17,131 nt of DNA from an uncultured Dehalococcoidia bacterium (GCA_903890885.1 CAITCX010000187.1:1-17131), one strand, 5' to 3'; counted from the first letter of the stretch, positions 6,764 to 14,220 are shown. Program-made: numbers and translations. Notes: generated by a model from the sequence alone, not told the origin.

Positions 6764-7663
6764 CTAGTACGTTTTGGAAATCTCAAAACTGACCGGCCGG
6801 CTGAGATTCATCTTAACTGCCTGCCCGTTATAATACATTTCCTCCAGTTCCAAATAATAGCGGCCTGGGCTAACCAGATTGCCCTGACTGTTGCGCTGGT
6901 CCCATATAAAGGTGAAAATGGCGTTTTCTCCCGGAGATATAGTCCTGCCGGTCTGGCCAGCTGAAAAAGTATAGACCGGTTGCCCGTCGGATGCTTCCAT
7001 TAAACTGACGATAGGTGGGAACTCCTGGATCGAAATTTGTTGTGAGGTCAGGTTTTTCCAGGAGACATTGATTCTAACCGGTTCTCCCCTTAGATATACG
7101 GCTTTGTCATTGCTGCCGTCGGCTGCTAAGTACTGATTGGCAGGCGCGGTATAGATGGAAGTGAAAGGTAGAGCCGGAGCGGCTGTCGCAGCAGGTGCTG
7201 CAGCGATTTGAGGCTGCGGAGCCGCAGTCGATTTTGGAACAGTCGCCGCAGGTAATTGAGTTGGAGATGCCGCGGTAGTTGCCAGCGGCTTTGTGGGTGC
7301 ATTGACCACTTCAGGGGTTCCGGCACGGAAGACAGTGCCCCACAGCACGCCCCCCACCACAACCATAACAGCCAGTACGGCCGCAATCTGCCATATTGGT
7401 TCCCTCGGCAGGATTTTCAAGAACCAGGGCCTGCCTGACGGCTGGCTTGCTTCCTGTTCTTTGAGTTTCTGTATCAAATTAACCTTCAGGACAGTCTGGA
7501 ACTGCCACCGTGGGTCAGGCCTCAAATCCACCATTCTGCGGGAAAATTCGAGAGCAGTGCGCAAATCGTCTTGCGCATCCACATCGATCTGCACCGCCTG
7601 CCCTGCTAGTGCCCGATCCAGTTGCCCGGAAAACACTTTTTCTGCTTCGTATACCTTACCCAT
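6764..7663 (-). CDS. Single-pass membrane protein with BsuPI-like domain, probable anti-sigma factor
   Basis: A 299-residue protein in three parts. Residues 1-90 are cytoplasmic and mainly helical. One membrane segment lies at about 91-111 (WQIAAVLAVMVVVGGVLWGTV region). Outside are a Pro/Ala/Thr-rich linker (115-165) and a beta-rich domain (about 185-296) whose GEPVRINVSWKNLT, VYTFSAGQ, ISPGENAIFTFIWD and SPGRYYLELEE segments fit the BsuPI/intracellular proteinase inhibitor fold. Its ATG overlaps the sigma-factor stop by 8 nt (ATGGGTAA), with GGGGGAG 5 nt ahead, the usual arrangement of an ECF sigma with its anti-sigma factor. No HxxxCxxC zinc motif is seen in the cytoplasmic part, so if it binds sigma it is not a classical ZAS protein. 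The role is inferred from context and topology. Confidence 0.75.
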   Translation of the reverse strand: MGKVYEAEKVFSGQLDRALAGQAVQIDVDAQDDLRTALEFSRRMVDLRPDPRWQFQTVLKVNLIQKLKEQEASQPSGRPWFLKILPREPIWQIAAVLAVMVVVGGVLWGTVFRAGTPEVVNAPTKPLATTAASPTQLPAATVPKSTAAPQPQIAAAPAATAAPALPFTSIYTAPANQYLAADGSNDKAVYLRGEPVRINVSWKNLTSQQISIQEFPPIVSLMEASDGQPVYTFSAGQTGRTISPGENAIFTFIWDQRNSQGNLVSPGRYYLELEEMYYNGQAVKMNLSRPVSFEISKTY

Positions 7664-8213
7664 TTTGTCTCCCCCTGAAGCCGTCCCTCAGTTTGCGAAC
7701 CGCCCGATAAAGGATGACGCCTACATTGGACTCCGTAAGGGATAGAACTGCTGAGATCTGCCGGTTGGTCATCTCCGCCCCGAATTTCAATGAGATAATC
7801 TCTTTCTCCGGGTCAGAAAGCTGGGCCACGCATAAATTCAACAGCTGGATTTCCTCAGCGCGGTCGGCCTCATCCTCGGGTGAAATATGCGGGGAAGGAT
7901 TCTCAGCCACGGCTTCCAGCCCCACGGTCTGGGACTGACGACTGCTGCGGAAATGATCGATAACAGTATTGCGTGCGATGGTGAAAATCCAGGTTGAAAA
8001 CCCGGCTTTTCGCCTGTCGTAGCTTTTAAACTTGCTCAGGGCTTTCTCAAACACCGCCGAAGTCAGGTCTTCTGCCGTCTGAACATCCGCAATCCGGTAG
8101 TTGATGTAGCGGTAGACTTTCGGTAAATATTGTTCATAAAAGACGGCAAAGGACTCGGCAGCCGAGCTGCCTATTTTTTCGACCATTCCCGCCAGAGTCA
8201 GTATTGTCAGCAA
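7656..8213 (-). CDS. ECF-family RNA polymerase sigma factor (sigma-70 family)
   Basis: An extracytoplasmic-function sigma factor that redirects RNA polymerase to a small regulon. The 185 residues contain region 2 at about 22-93 (FYEQYLPKVYRYINYRI, AEDLTSAVFEKAL, FSTWIFTIARNTVIDHFR: core binding and -10 recognition) and region 4 at about 125-178 (LSDPEKEIISLKF, TNRQISAVLSLTESNVGVILYRAVRKLR: helix-turn-helix for the -35). A Pro/Glu-rich linker lacking region 3 joins them. The start is TTG 8213 with AAGGG 5 nt upstream; ATG 8186 is the alternative and would remove nine residues. An ECF-type promoter lies 35-60 nt upstream and recurs before the VWA gene, which points to autoregulation. It is followed by the overlapping probable anti-sigma gene. 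Confidence 0.93.
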   Translation of the reverse strand: MLTILTLAGMVEKIGSSAAESFAVFYEQYLPKVYRYINYRIADVQTAEDLTSAVFEKALSKFKSYDRRKAGFSTWIFTIARNTVIDHFRSSRQSQTVGLEAVAENPSPHISPEDEADRAEEIQLLNLCVAQLSDPEKEIISLKFGAEMTNRQISAVLSLTESNVGVILYRAVRKLRDGFRGRQNG

Positions 8214-8247
8214 TTTGACCCTTCCCGGTTTTTCTCTCCTGACTATT

Positions 8248-8275
8248 TATACGAAGAAGTTGAAAAAGTATTACA
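8248..8275 (-). promoter_or_regulatory. ECF-type promoter before the sigma-factor gene
   Basis: On the minus strand TGTAATAC (8268-8275), 14 nt, CGTATA (8248-8253), identical in boxes and spacing to the copy at 6730-6757 while most of the spacer differs. The predicted start near 8241 leaves a leader of about 28 nt to TTG 8213. This is the expected signature of a sigma factor that transcribes its own operon. Confidence 0.75.
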
Positions 8276-8329
8276 TATTTCCAGAAAATAATCAAGATAC
8301 TGGTTCTTATGTGATATATTTGTGCTTGC

Positions 8330-8353
8330 AGGAAAACCCCACGCGCAGGGTTT
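8330..8353 (-). terminator. Possible terminator of the amino acid transporter operon
   Basis: On the minus strand AAACCC and GGGTTT (arms 8348-8353 and 8334-8339) form a 6-bp stem with an 8-nt loop, overlapping the ATPase stop codon and running into TTTTCC. The stem is half A-T and the T-run short, so this is a weak candidate. Confidence 0.35.
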
Positions 8354-9092
8354 AAATTTGGAGGACTTTGCTGAGGAAGAGCCTGGTGCGATCATGAGAG
8401 GGTGAACTGAACAGCTGGTCTGGTGGACCTTGCTCGATGATCTGGCCTTCGTCCATGAAGATAGCCCGGCTGGCCGCCGCCCTGGCGAAGCCCATTTCAT
8501 GCGAAACCACCACCATGGTCATACCCTCTTTTGCCAGTGCCAGCATCACGTCCAGCACTTCCTTGATCATCTCGGGATCAAGAGCGCTGGTGGGTTCATC
8601 GAAAAGCATAATCTTGGGATTCATGGCCAAAGCGCGGGCGATAGCGACGCGCTGTTGCTGTCCACCGGAAAGCTGGGCAGGGTAGACCTCAAACTTATGC
8701 TCGATGCCCACTTTCTTCAACAAGTCCATAGCGATTTTTTTAGCTTCAGCCGGCTGCCGTTTTCGTACCACCCTCTGGGCCAAAGTAACGTTTTCCAGAA
8801 CAGTCAGATGAGGAAACAAATTGAACTGCTGAAAAACCATCCCTACCTCACGCCGGACGGCGTTGATGTTCTGTGCGCTTTTGAGCAATATGTTATCCAC
8901 AACAATTTTTCCGGTATTGTAGACCTCCAGGTGGTTGATACAGCGGAGCAGAGTGGACTTGCCTGAAGCAGAAGGTCCCAGGATCACCACAACCTCGCCC
9001 CTATCAATATTCAAAGTCACCCCGCGCAGGGCGTGCACCCTGCCGTAGTACTTGTGCACATCTTGAATCTTGATGATCGGTTCTTCACCCAT
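8352..9092 (-). CDS. glnQ: Polar amino acid ABC transporter, ATP-binding protein (GlnQ-type)
   Basis: The ATPase that powers amino acid import. The 246 residues show Walker A GPSASGKST (39-47), the Q-loop VFQQFNLFPHLTVLENV (86-102), signature LSGGQQQR (141-148), Walker B IMLFDEPTSALD (161-172) and the H-loop His198 (VVSHEM). The VFQQFNLFPHLTVLENV wording and the 246-aa length are characteristic of the GlnQ/HisP/ArtP group. The start overlaps the permease stop by one base (TAATG), showing translational coupling. It is the last gene of the binding protein-permease-ATPase operon. Glutamine is the default guess; arginine, histidine, glutamate or cystine cannot be excluded. Confidence 0.95.
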   Translation of the reverse strand: MGEEPIIKIQDVHKYYGRVHALRGVTLNIDRGEVVVILGPSASGKSTLLRCINHLEVYNTGKIVVDNILLKSAQNINAVRREVGMVFQQFNLFPHLTVLENVTLAQRVVRKRQPAEAKKIAMDLLKKVGIEHKFEVYPAQLSGGQQQRVAIARALAMNPKIMLFDEPTSALDPEMIKEVLDVMLALAKEGMTMVVVSHEMGFARAAASRAIFMDEGQIIEQGPPDQLFSSPSHDRTRLFLSKVLQI

Positions 9093-9976
9093 TACTTCTC
9101 ATAACCTCTTTTCTTTTCCAGCCAGTCTATGACACGAGTAAAGAACAGGGTCATCACCAGGTAGAGAAGCGCAATCATAGTCCAGGTTTCGATGGGGTTA
9201 AAATGCGCTGCCATAAACTCACGACCGCTGCGTGTAAGATCAGCTACGGCTACAACACTGACCAGAGAAGTATCTTTGATCAGCATGATGAATTCATTGC
9301 CCACCGGTGGCAGAACCACCCGAAAAGCTTGCGGCAGGATGACATAGCGCATGGCCTGCATATAGGTCATCCCCTGACTGCGGGCGGCTTCAATCTGACC
9401 TTTATGAATGCTTTGAATACCGGCCCTGAATATCTCGCTCATATATGCTCCGTAGCAGAAGACGAGGCCCATCACAGCCAATAATAAAGCGTTTGATTGA
9501 TAGTGTGCCAGAGGCTCAAAATTGATCGCCCGTCCAAAAGACTGAATCACCACCGGAGCCGCAAAGTACCACCAGATGAGCTGTACTAAAAGAGGTATAC
9601 CCCGGAGTATTTCTACATATACAGTCGCTATAAAATGAATGACCGGATTTTTGGCAATTCTGCCAAGTCCTCCGATCATTCCTACCATCAAAATAATGAT
9701 AAAGGAAACCAGCGTTAAAACTATGGTTATCAACAGGCCGTTGCGGACGAAGAGCATGATGTTCCAATAAGGGTCCGGTTTGAAAACCATCAGACCGATG
9801 ATTATCAGGGCTACAACTGCCACCAGCCACCACCAGGCATCAAGCTTGGAAGATATTTCATTTCCTGGTATGAGTTTCAGCTCACTATCTTCCGCAGTCT
9901 GGTTGGCGTCTTTAACCCTCGCAGTCCTCCCGGAAATAATCCTGCCAAAATTCCTTATTGGTCCTTTTTCAGGCAA
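9092..9976 (-). CDS. glnP: Polar amino acid ABC transporter permease (GlnP/HisM-type)
   Basis: Integral membrane subunit of the importer, 294 residues. Hydrophobic segments lie at about 47-65, 78-104, 118-142, 163-180, 225-246 and 262-284. The cytoplasmic EAA loop that docks to the ATPase reads QIEAARSQGMTYMQAM to ILPQAFRVVLPP (194-224). VEILRGIPLLVQL (121-133) is a family hallmark of the HisMQ class. The start is TTG 9976 with a weak AGGT-type Shine-Dalgarno, 10 nt after the binding-protein stop. It has an N-terminal hydrophilic extension of about 45 residues before the first membrane segment, longer than in typical GlnP (about 220 aa); I see no good later start. One permease gene implies a homodimeric channel. 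Confidence 0.94.
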   Translation of the reverse strand: MPEKGPIRNFGRIISGRTARVKDANQTAEDSELKLIPGNEISSKLDAWWWLVAVVALIIIGLMVFKPDPYWNIMLFVRNGLLITIVLTLVSFIIILMVGMIGGLGRIAKNPVIHFIATVYVEILRGIPLLVQLIWWYFAAPVVIQSFGRAINFEPLAHYQSNALLLAVMGLVFCYGAYMSEIFRAGIQSIHKGQIEAARSQGMTYMQAMRYVILPQAFRVVLPPVGNEFIMLIKDTSLVSVVAVADLTRSGREFMAAHFNPIETWTMIALLYLVMTLFFTRVIDWLEKKRGYEK

Positions 9977-9986
9977 ATCTATCTAC

Positions 9987-10739
9987 CTATTTAACTTTCC
10001 ATTGAACGGCCAATTTATCCATGGTTCCGTCATCCTTGCAGGCTTTAATACCGTTATTCAGGTTTTTGAGCAAATCTGTTTTTCCTTTAGCCACTGCGAT
10101 TCCATATCCTTCTGACGTGAATGCGCTGCCTACGGCCTTCAGCTTATCGGGATATTGGTTGACATAGAACATGGAGACCGGGTTGTCACAAACCACTGCG
10201 CTGATCTGCCCGTTCATAAGATCCAGAAAGGCCAGGTCGATAGTGTCGTACGGCTTGCTGACGGCCCCTTTGACTTTCTGAACTTCCAGATCCCCGGTAG
10301 TGCCTAACTGAACACCGATGTTGCCGCTCAGGGTTTTATTTCCGGTAATGCTGGTGTTGGCCTTTTGCACGACCACCTGTTGTCCGGCTGTCCAATAAGA
10401 ATCGGTGAAATCCATTTCTTTCTTGCGATCTGCAGTAATGGTAATGGAGGAAATAGCGCAGTCATAAGTGCCCTGGGCCATTCCGGCTAATAGCGGGTCC
10501 CAGGGAACATTTTTAATTTCTATATTGAGATTCTCTTTGGCCGCGATGGCTTTAATCAAATCGATTTCAAACCCAATAATCTGCTGAGTCTTATCATCTT
10601 TATATTCAAAAGGCCGCCAGGTGGCATCCGTTGCAACGGTGATCTTGGCAGAAGCCGTACCGCTGGAAGAACTGCAGGCGGTTAACAGCAGACTGGTTAA
10701 AACCAACCCCAGGACAGCCAGGCTAATCAATTTTTTCAT
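9987..10739 (-). CDS. glnH: Polar amino acid ABC transporter substrate-binding lipoprotein (GlnH-type)
   Basis: Extracytoplasmic solute-binding protein, 250 residues from ATG 10739. The signal peptide MKKLISLAVLG... ends in lipobox LLTAC with Cys22, so the protein is a membrane-anchored lipoprotein. The SBP_bac_3 domain begins ITVATDATWRPFEY and continues with GFEIDLIKAIA, ISSITITADRKKEMDFTDSYW and a C-terminal GYGIAVAKG, very like E. coli GlnH. The Arg in ADRKKEMDF is the conserved ligand-carboxylate contact. GAAGGAGG stands just upstream of ATG 10739, so the frame's 29-codon upstream extension is not used. It heads the three-gene operon and diverges from the transketolase genes. Confidence 0.94.
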   Translation of the reverse strand: MKKLISLAVLGLVLTSLLLTACSSSSGTASAKITVATDATWRPFEYKDDKTQQIIGFEIDLIKAIAAKENLNIEIKNVPWDPLLAGMAQGTYDCAISSITITADRKKEMDFTDSYWTAGQQVVVQKANTSITGNKTLSGNIGVQLGTTGDLEVQKVKGAVSKPYDTIDLAFLDLMNGQISAVVCDNPVSMFYVNQYPDKLKAVGSAFTSEGYGIAVAKGKTDLLKNLNNGIKACKDDGTMDKLAVQWKVK

Positions 10740-10778
10740 CTGTAATCCTCCTTCAATTTGAGATAAATGTCTGGAATT

Positions 10779-10806
10779 ATAATACCATTGTCGTTGACCG
10801 TTGCAA
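10779..10806 (-). promoter_or_regulatory. Putative promoter of the amino acid transporter operon
   Basis: On the minus strand TTGCAA (10801-10806), 16 nt, TATTAT (10779-10784), 40 nt before the start of the binding-protein gene; an overlapping TATAAT (10776-10781) is 19 nt from the same -35. A 6-bp inverted repeat CGTTGC/GCAACG (10799-10804, 10823-10828) covers the -35 and could be an operator. Confidence 0.5.
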
Positions 10807-10840
10807 AGAATTGCTTGCAGCGGCAACGACCACCGTTTTC

Positions 10841-10870
10841 TGGACTAAAACAATCTAACTATTATATAAT
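10841..10870 (+). promoter_or_regulatory. Putative promoter of the transketolase operon
   Basis: TGGACT (10841-10846), 18 nt, perfect TATAAT (10865-10870), about 50 nt before the start of the first subunit. It is back to back with the transporter promoter; the two -35 boxes are 34 bp apart. Confidence 0.5.
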
Positions 10871-10919
10871 GGCTAGGGTTTGTCAAGACCCCCCAAATAA
10901 TATATAAGAGGTAGCCAAG

Positions 10920-11810
10920 GTGACCCAAAGAATGAATCATAAGGCCGCGAACGGTCTTCCGGCATCCGGCCTCTTTGCATCCCCCCAACTTCCCAAAAAT
11001 TACTCTGTCGCAGAACTGCCTGGTCTGGCTAAAAAGATTCGCCGCGATATTATCACCATGATCGGCACAGCCGGCAGCGGTCATCCGGGCGGCTCACTAT
11101 CCGCGGTTGAAATATTAACCGCCCTTTATTTCAATGTTCTCAAGCATAATCCTGCCGATCCACATTGGGCAGACAGAGACAGGTTTATCCTCAGCAAAGG
11201 CCATGCCGCGCCTGTATTGTATGCCGCCCTGGCCGCCAGTGGTTATCTACCTGAGGCAGAACTCTGTACAATCAGAAAAATTGACAGCCGCTTGCAGGGA
11301 CATCCTGAATGCGGTCTGACCCCCGGCGTGGAAATGTCAGGCGGCGCGCTTGGTCAGGGACTTTCGTTCGGTATCGGTGTCTCTCTGGCCGCCCGCCTCA
11401 ATAAAAAAGACTACCGCACCTACGTCCTGCTGGGCGATGGTGAATGCGATGAAGGCCAGGTCTGGGAAGCCGCCATGGCTGCAGCTCATTTCAAACTGGA
11501 TAAATTGACAGCCATTATCGACCACAACGGCATCCAACTGGACGGCTGGAACAAAGATATAATGGGCATCGAACCTCTGGAGCAAAAGTGGCAAAGCTTC
11601 GGCTGGAACGCCATTGAAGTAGACGGCCACGATGTCGTACAGGTGATTGAAGCCCTCAAAAAGGCTCAAAAAGTTACCGGGCAGCCTTCCGTTATCATCG
11701 CCCGCACTGTAAAAGGTAAAGGCGTCAGCTTCATGGAAAACAACCCGGAATTTCACGGCAAGGTCCCTAACGCGGAAGAACTCAAAATAGCATTAAAAGA
11801 ACTGGAGTAA
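10920..11810 (+). CDS. Transketolase, N-terminal (TPP-binding) subunit
   Basis: The N-terminal half of a split transketolase, which moves two-carbon ketol units between sugar phosphates in the non-oxidative pentose phosphate pathway. It has 296 residues from GTG 10920 (AGAGGT upstream) or 292 from ATG 10932. Visible are GSGHPGGSLSAVEIL (52-66), RDRFILSKGHAAPVLYAALA (86-105), GGALGQGLSFGIG (141-153) and the thiamine pyrophosphate/Mg motif GDGECDEGQVWEA...DHN (172-203). The first 35 residues are unlike the family core and may be a disordered tail. The second subunit follows 4 nt later. Two-gene transketolases occur in archaea and many anaerobic bacteria. Confidence 0.95.
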   Translation: MTQRMNHKAANGLPASGLFASPQLPKNYSVAELPGLAKKIRRDIITMIGTAGSGHPGGSLSAVEILTALYFNVLKHNPADPHWADRDRFILSKGHAAPVLYAALAASGYLPEAELCTIRKIDSRLQGHPECGLTPGVEMSGGALGQGLSFGIGVSLAARLNKKDYRTYVLLGDGECDEGQVWEAAMAAAHFKLDKLTAIIDHNGIQLDGWNKDIMGIEPLEQKWQSFGWNAIEVDGHDVVQVIEALKKAQKVTGQPSVIIARTVKGKGVSFMENNPEFHGKVPNAEELKIALKELE

Positions 11811-11814
11811 AGAA

Positions 11815-12753
11815 TTGGCTCAGGAAATTTCTACCCGTGATGCCTACGGTCAGGCCCTGGTTGAATTAGGCAAAAGTAATCCTGATATCGTCGTCCTGGA
11901 TGCCGACCTGGCTAAATCCACTCAGACACAGCACTTCAGCAAGGCCTTTCCTGAGCGTTTTTTTGATTGCGGCATTGCCGAACAGAATATGATTTCGATT
12001 GCTGCCGGACTGGCTTCATCCGGCAAGATTCCCTTTGCCAGCACTTTCGCCGTCTTTCTGCCCGGGCGCTGCTTCGATCAGGTACGCATGTCTATCGCCC
12101 AACCCGGTTTGAACGTCAAGATGGTCACCACCCATTCCGGTATCAGCGTGGGTGAAGACGGGATATCTCATCAGGCTATTGAGGACATGGCGCTGGCCTG
12201 CGCTTTGCCCGGAGTCACCGTGGTTGTGCCGGCGGACGCTGTTGAGACAGTCAAAGCCCTCAAAGCGGCGGCAGAAACCTTCGGCCCTTTCTACATCAGG
12301 CTGGGCCGCCCCAAGGTACCGGTCATTTATACTGAAGATTATAAATTTGAAATCGGCCGGGCCTCCTGCCTGAGAGAAGGCAAAAATGCCACCATCATGG
12401 CCATCGGCACTATGGTTAAGGCTGCTCTGGATGCGGCTGCCGTTTTGCAAAAAGAAGGCCTCGAGTGCCGTGTACTGAATATGTCTTCAATGCAGCCCAT
12501 TGATCAAGCGGCTATCCTCAAAGCAGCGGATGAAACCAGGGCCATTGTGACCGTCGAAGAGCATCTGGCAAACGGCGGCCTGGGCAGCATCGTGGCTCGC
12601 GTTGTTACCGCCAACCAACCGGTACCGATGGAATTCGTTTCAATGAAAGGCTATGCCATGTCCGGCAAACCTGCTGAATTAATGGAGCGCTACGGACTTA
12701 CGTCTGAAGCCATCGCTGAAGCTGTCCGCACTGTCTTGAAGAGAAAAGGATAA
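11815..12753 (+). CDS. Transketolase, C-terminal (pyrimidine-binding) subunit
   Basis: The second half of the split transketolase, 312 residues, acting as a complex with the preceding gene product. The start is TTG 11815, four bases after the first subunit's stop, with GGAG (11804-11807) embedded in the end of that gene. The Pyr domain shows VLDADLAKST (27-36), FDCGIAEQNMISIAAGLA (50-67) with the catalytic Glu56 that activates TPP, FLPGRCFDQVR (81-91), and HSGISVGEDGISHQAIEDMA (107-126) with conserved sugar-phosphate contacts. The C-terminal domain includes TVEEHLANGGLGSIV. The DXP synthase alternative is unlikely because of the split form and length. Its stop lies 6 bp from the stop of the opposite-strand flavoprotein gene. 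Confidence 0.95.
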   Translation: MAQEISTRDAYGQALVELGKSNPDIVVLDADLAKSTQTQHFSKAFPERFFDCGIAEQNMISIAAGLASSGKIPFASTFAVFLPGRCFDQVRMSIAQPGLNVKMVTTHSGISVGEDGISHQAIEDMALACALPGVTVVVPADAVETVKALKAAAETFGPFYIRLGRPKVPVIYTEDYKFEIGRASCLREGKNATIMAIGTMVKAALDAAAVLQKEGLECRVLNMSSMQPIDQAAILKAADETRAIVTVEEHLANGGLGSIVARVVTANQPVPMEFVSMKGYAMSGKPAELMERYGLTSEAIAEAVRTVLKRKG

Positions 12754-12759
12754 CCTTTA

Positions 12760-14199
12760 TCAGGAGTTCGATGTCCCTTTCTTTTTATTACCGCTGCCAT
12801 TGCCGTGGTTAAAACCGGCTCGCTGCAGAACTTCTCTGGCTGCCACTACTCCTGAAGCGGAGGCCAAACTCAAACCCCGGCTCACTCCCGCTCCGTCCCC
12901 TACCCCGAACATATTGTGAATCTCAGTTTCCAGCACCTCATTCATCTGCAGGCGCAGCGAGTAGAATTTTACTTCCACCCCATAGAGCAAAGTATGACTG
13001 GAGCTTATTCCCGGCATTAATCGGTTCATCGCGCTTAGCATCTCGATGATTCCCATCATGTGTCGATAGGGTAAAACCAGGCTGAGGTCGCCGGGTGTAG
13101 CGCTTTTCAAAGTGGGTTTGACCAATCCCTTGGCCAGGCGTACATTGTTAGTACGGTGCCCGGTTACCAGGTCGCCCAGCCTCTGTACCATTACTCCACC
13201 GCTTAAAAAGTTAGCCAAACGCGAGATATATCTTCCGTAGGCAATAGGTTCGTTAAAAGGCTCAGAAAAATCCGTGGTAACCAGAATGGAAAAATTGGTA
13301 TTTTCCGTCTGGCGCCCGGCATAGCTGTGCCCGTTGGCGGTTACGATAGGTTCGTTGCCTCCCGTGTTCTCCATGGTGACCTCTCCACCCGGGCACATGC
13401 AGAAAGTACGCAGCCGGTCGTCAAAGCTCTTGGAATTGTACTCCAGTTTAGCTTCATAAAGGTCATTGGTCAGCGGGTCCATCACGGCGCGTGGCACTTC
13501 CACCCTGACCCCCAGGTCTACCGGATTATTGCGCACACTTAGATTCAAACGGCGGGCTTCTTGAGACAACCATTCTGAGCCTTCCCGGCCGGGAGCCAGT
13601 ATCAGGTAATCACAGGCGTATCTCTCCCCTTCTTGCGTCTCTATGCCTTTAACCTGGCGGTTTTCTGCCAGAATTTTCACCGCAAACGTTTTAAGTCTGA
13701 TATCCAGATAGGGTTCCAGGTGCTTCCGCATGGCTTTCAAGATAGAAAAGCAGTTCTCGGTGCCCAGGTGCCGCAATGGTAGAGGCACCAGTTTTAAATC
13801 GGAGAGGATGGCCTTATCGCGCCATTTCTGAACAGACTCATCTTGCCCGTAGATTTTGTCAGGCGCTCCGTATTGCCGATAAACCCCGTCCACATAGTTA
13901 AGCAGGGTTTCCGTTGGGGCTTGCCCGATTATGTCCTTCAGCCAGCCGCCTACATCAGGAGTCAAAGTCAACTTGCCGTCGCTAAAAGCCCCGGCCCCAC
14001 CCCACCCGCTCACCAGACTGCAGGAGGAACACTCGTGACAGGGCGTGCCGCTAACCCTCGAAGGACAGGCCCGCTGGCTCAGGTCTTGGCCTTTTTCAAC
14101 CATAAGAACGCTCAATCCAGACGATTGAGCAATTTCCAGCGCGGCGAAGATTCCGGCAGGTCCGCTTCCCACGATTATCACATTGTATTTTTTGATCAT
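12760..14199 (-). CDS. FAD-dependent dehydrogenase of the COG2509 family
   Basis: A 479-residue predicted flavoprotein of unknown substrate. The Rossmann FAD motif is VGSGPAGIFAALE (10-22), followed by the family-specific block RACPSRVSGTPCHECSSC (Cys45, 54, 57, 60) and GWGGAGAFSDGKL (65-77). YLILAPGREGSEWL is the second dinucleotide-fold segment, and GVGDGAGVSRGLSLASASG near the C-terminus closes over the flavin, as in many FAD oxidoreductases. The four-cysteine spacing could hold a metal or Fe-S cluster, though family members are usually annotated only as FAD-dependent dehydrogenases. Only a weak Shine-Dalgarno (CAGGTG) precedes ATG 14199. The last 20 residues are Gly/Asn/Lys-rich and probably disordered. 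It is transcribed alone. Confidence 0.9.
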   Translation of the reverse strand: MIKKYNVIIVGSGPAGIFAALEIAQSSGLSVLMVEKGQDLSQRACPSRVSGTPCHECSSCSLVSGWGGAGAFSDGKLTLTPDVGGWLKDIIGQAPTETLLNYVDGVYRQYGAPDKIYGQDESVQKWRDKAILSDLKLVPLPLRHLGTENCFSILKAMRKHLEPYLDIRLKTFAVKILAENRQVKGIETQEGERYACDYLILAPGREGSEWLSQEARRLNLSVRNNPVDLGVRVEVPRAVMDPLTNDLYEAKLEYNSKSFDDRLRTFCMCPGGEVTMENTGGNEPIVTANGHSYAGRQTENTNFSILVTTDFSEPFNEPIAYGRYISRLANFLSGGVMVQRLGDLVTGHRTNNVRLAKGLVKPTLKSATPGDLSLVLPYRHMMGIIEMLSAMNRLMPGISSSHTLLYGVEVKFYSLRLQMNEVLETEIHNMFGVGDGAGVSRGLSLASASGVVAAREVLQRAGFNHGNGSGNKKKGTSNS

Positions 14200-14220
14200 G
14201 TTAAAAACACACCTGATTTC

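Noticed and set aside
10740..10826. Upstream 29-codon extension of the amino acid binding protein
   Set aside because: It would bury the lipoprotein signal peptide inside the protein, it covers the promoter, and GAAGGAGG directly precedes ATG 10739.
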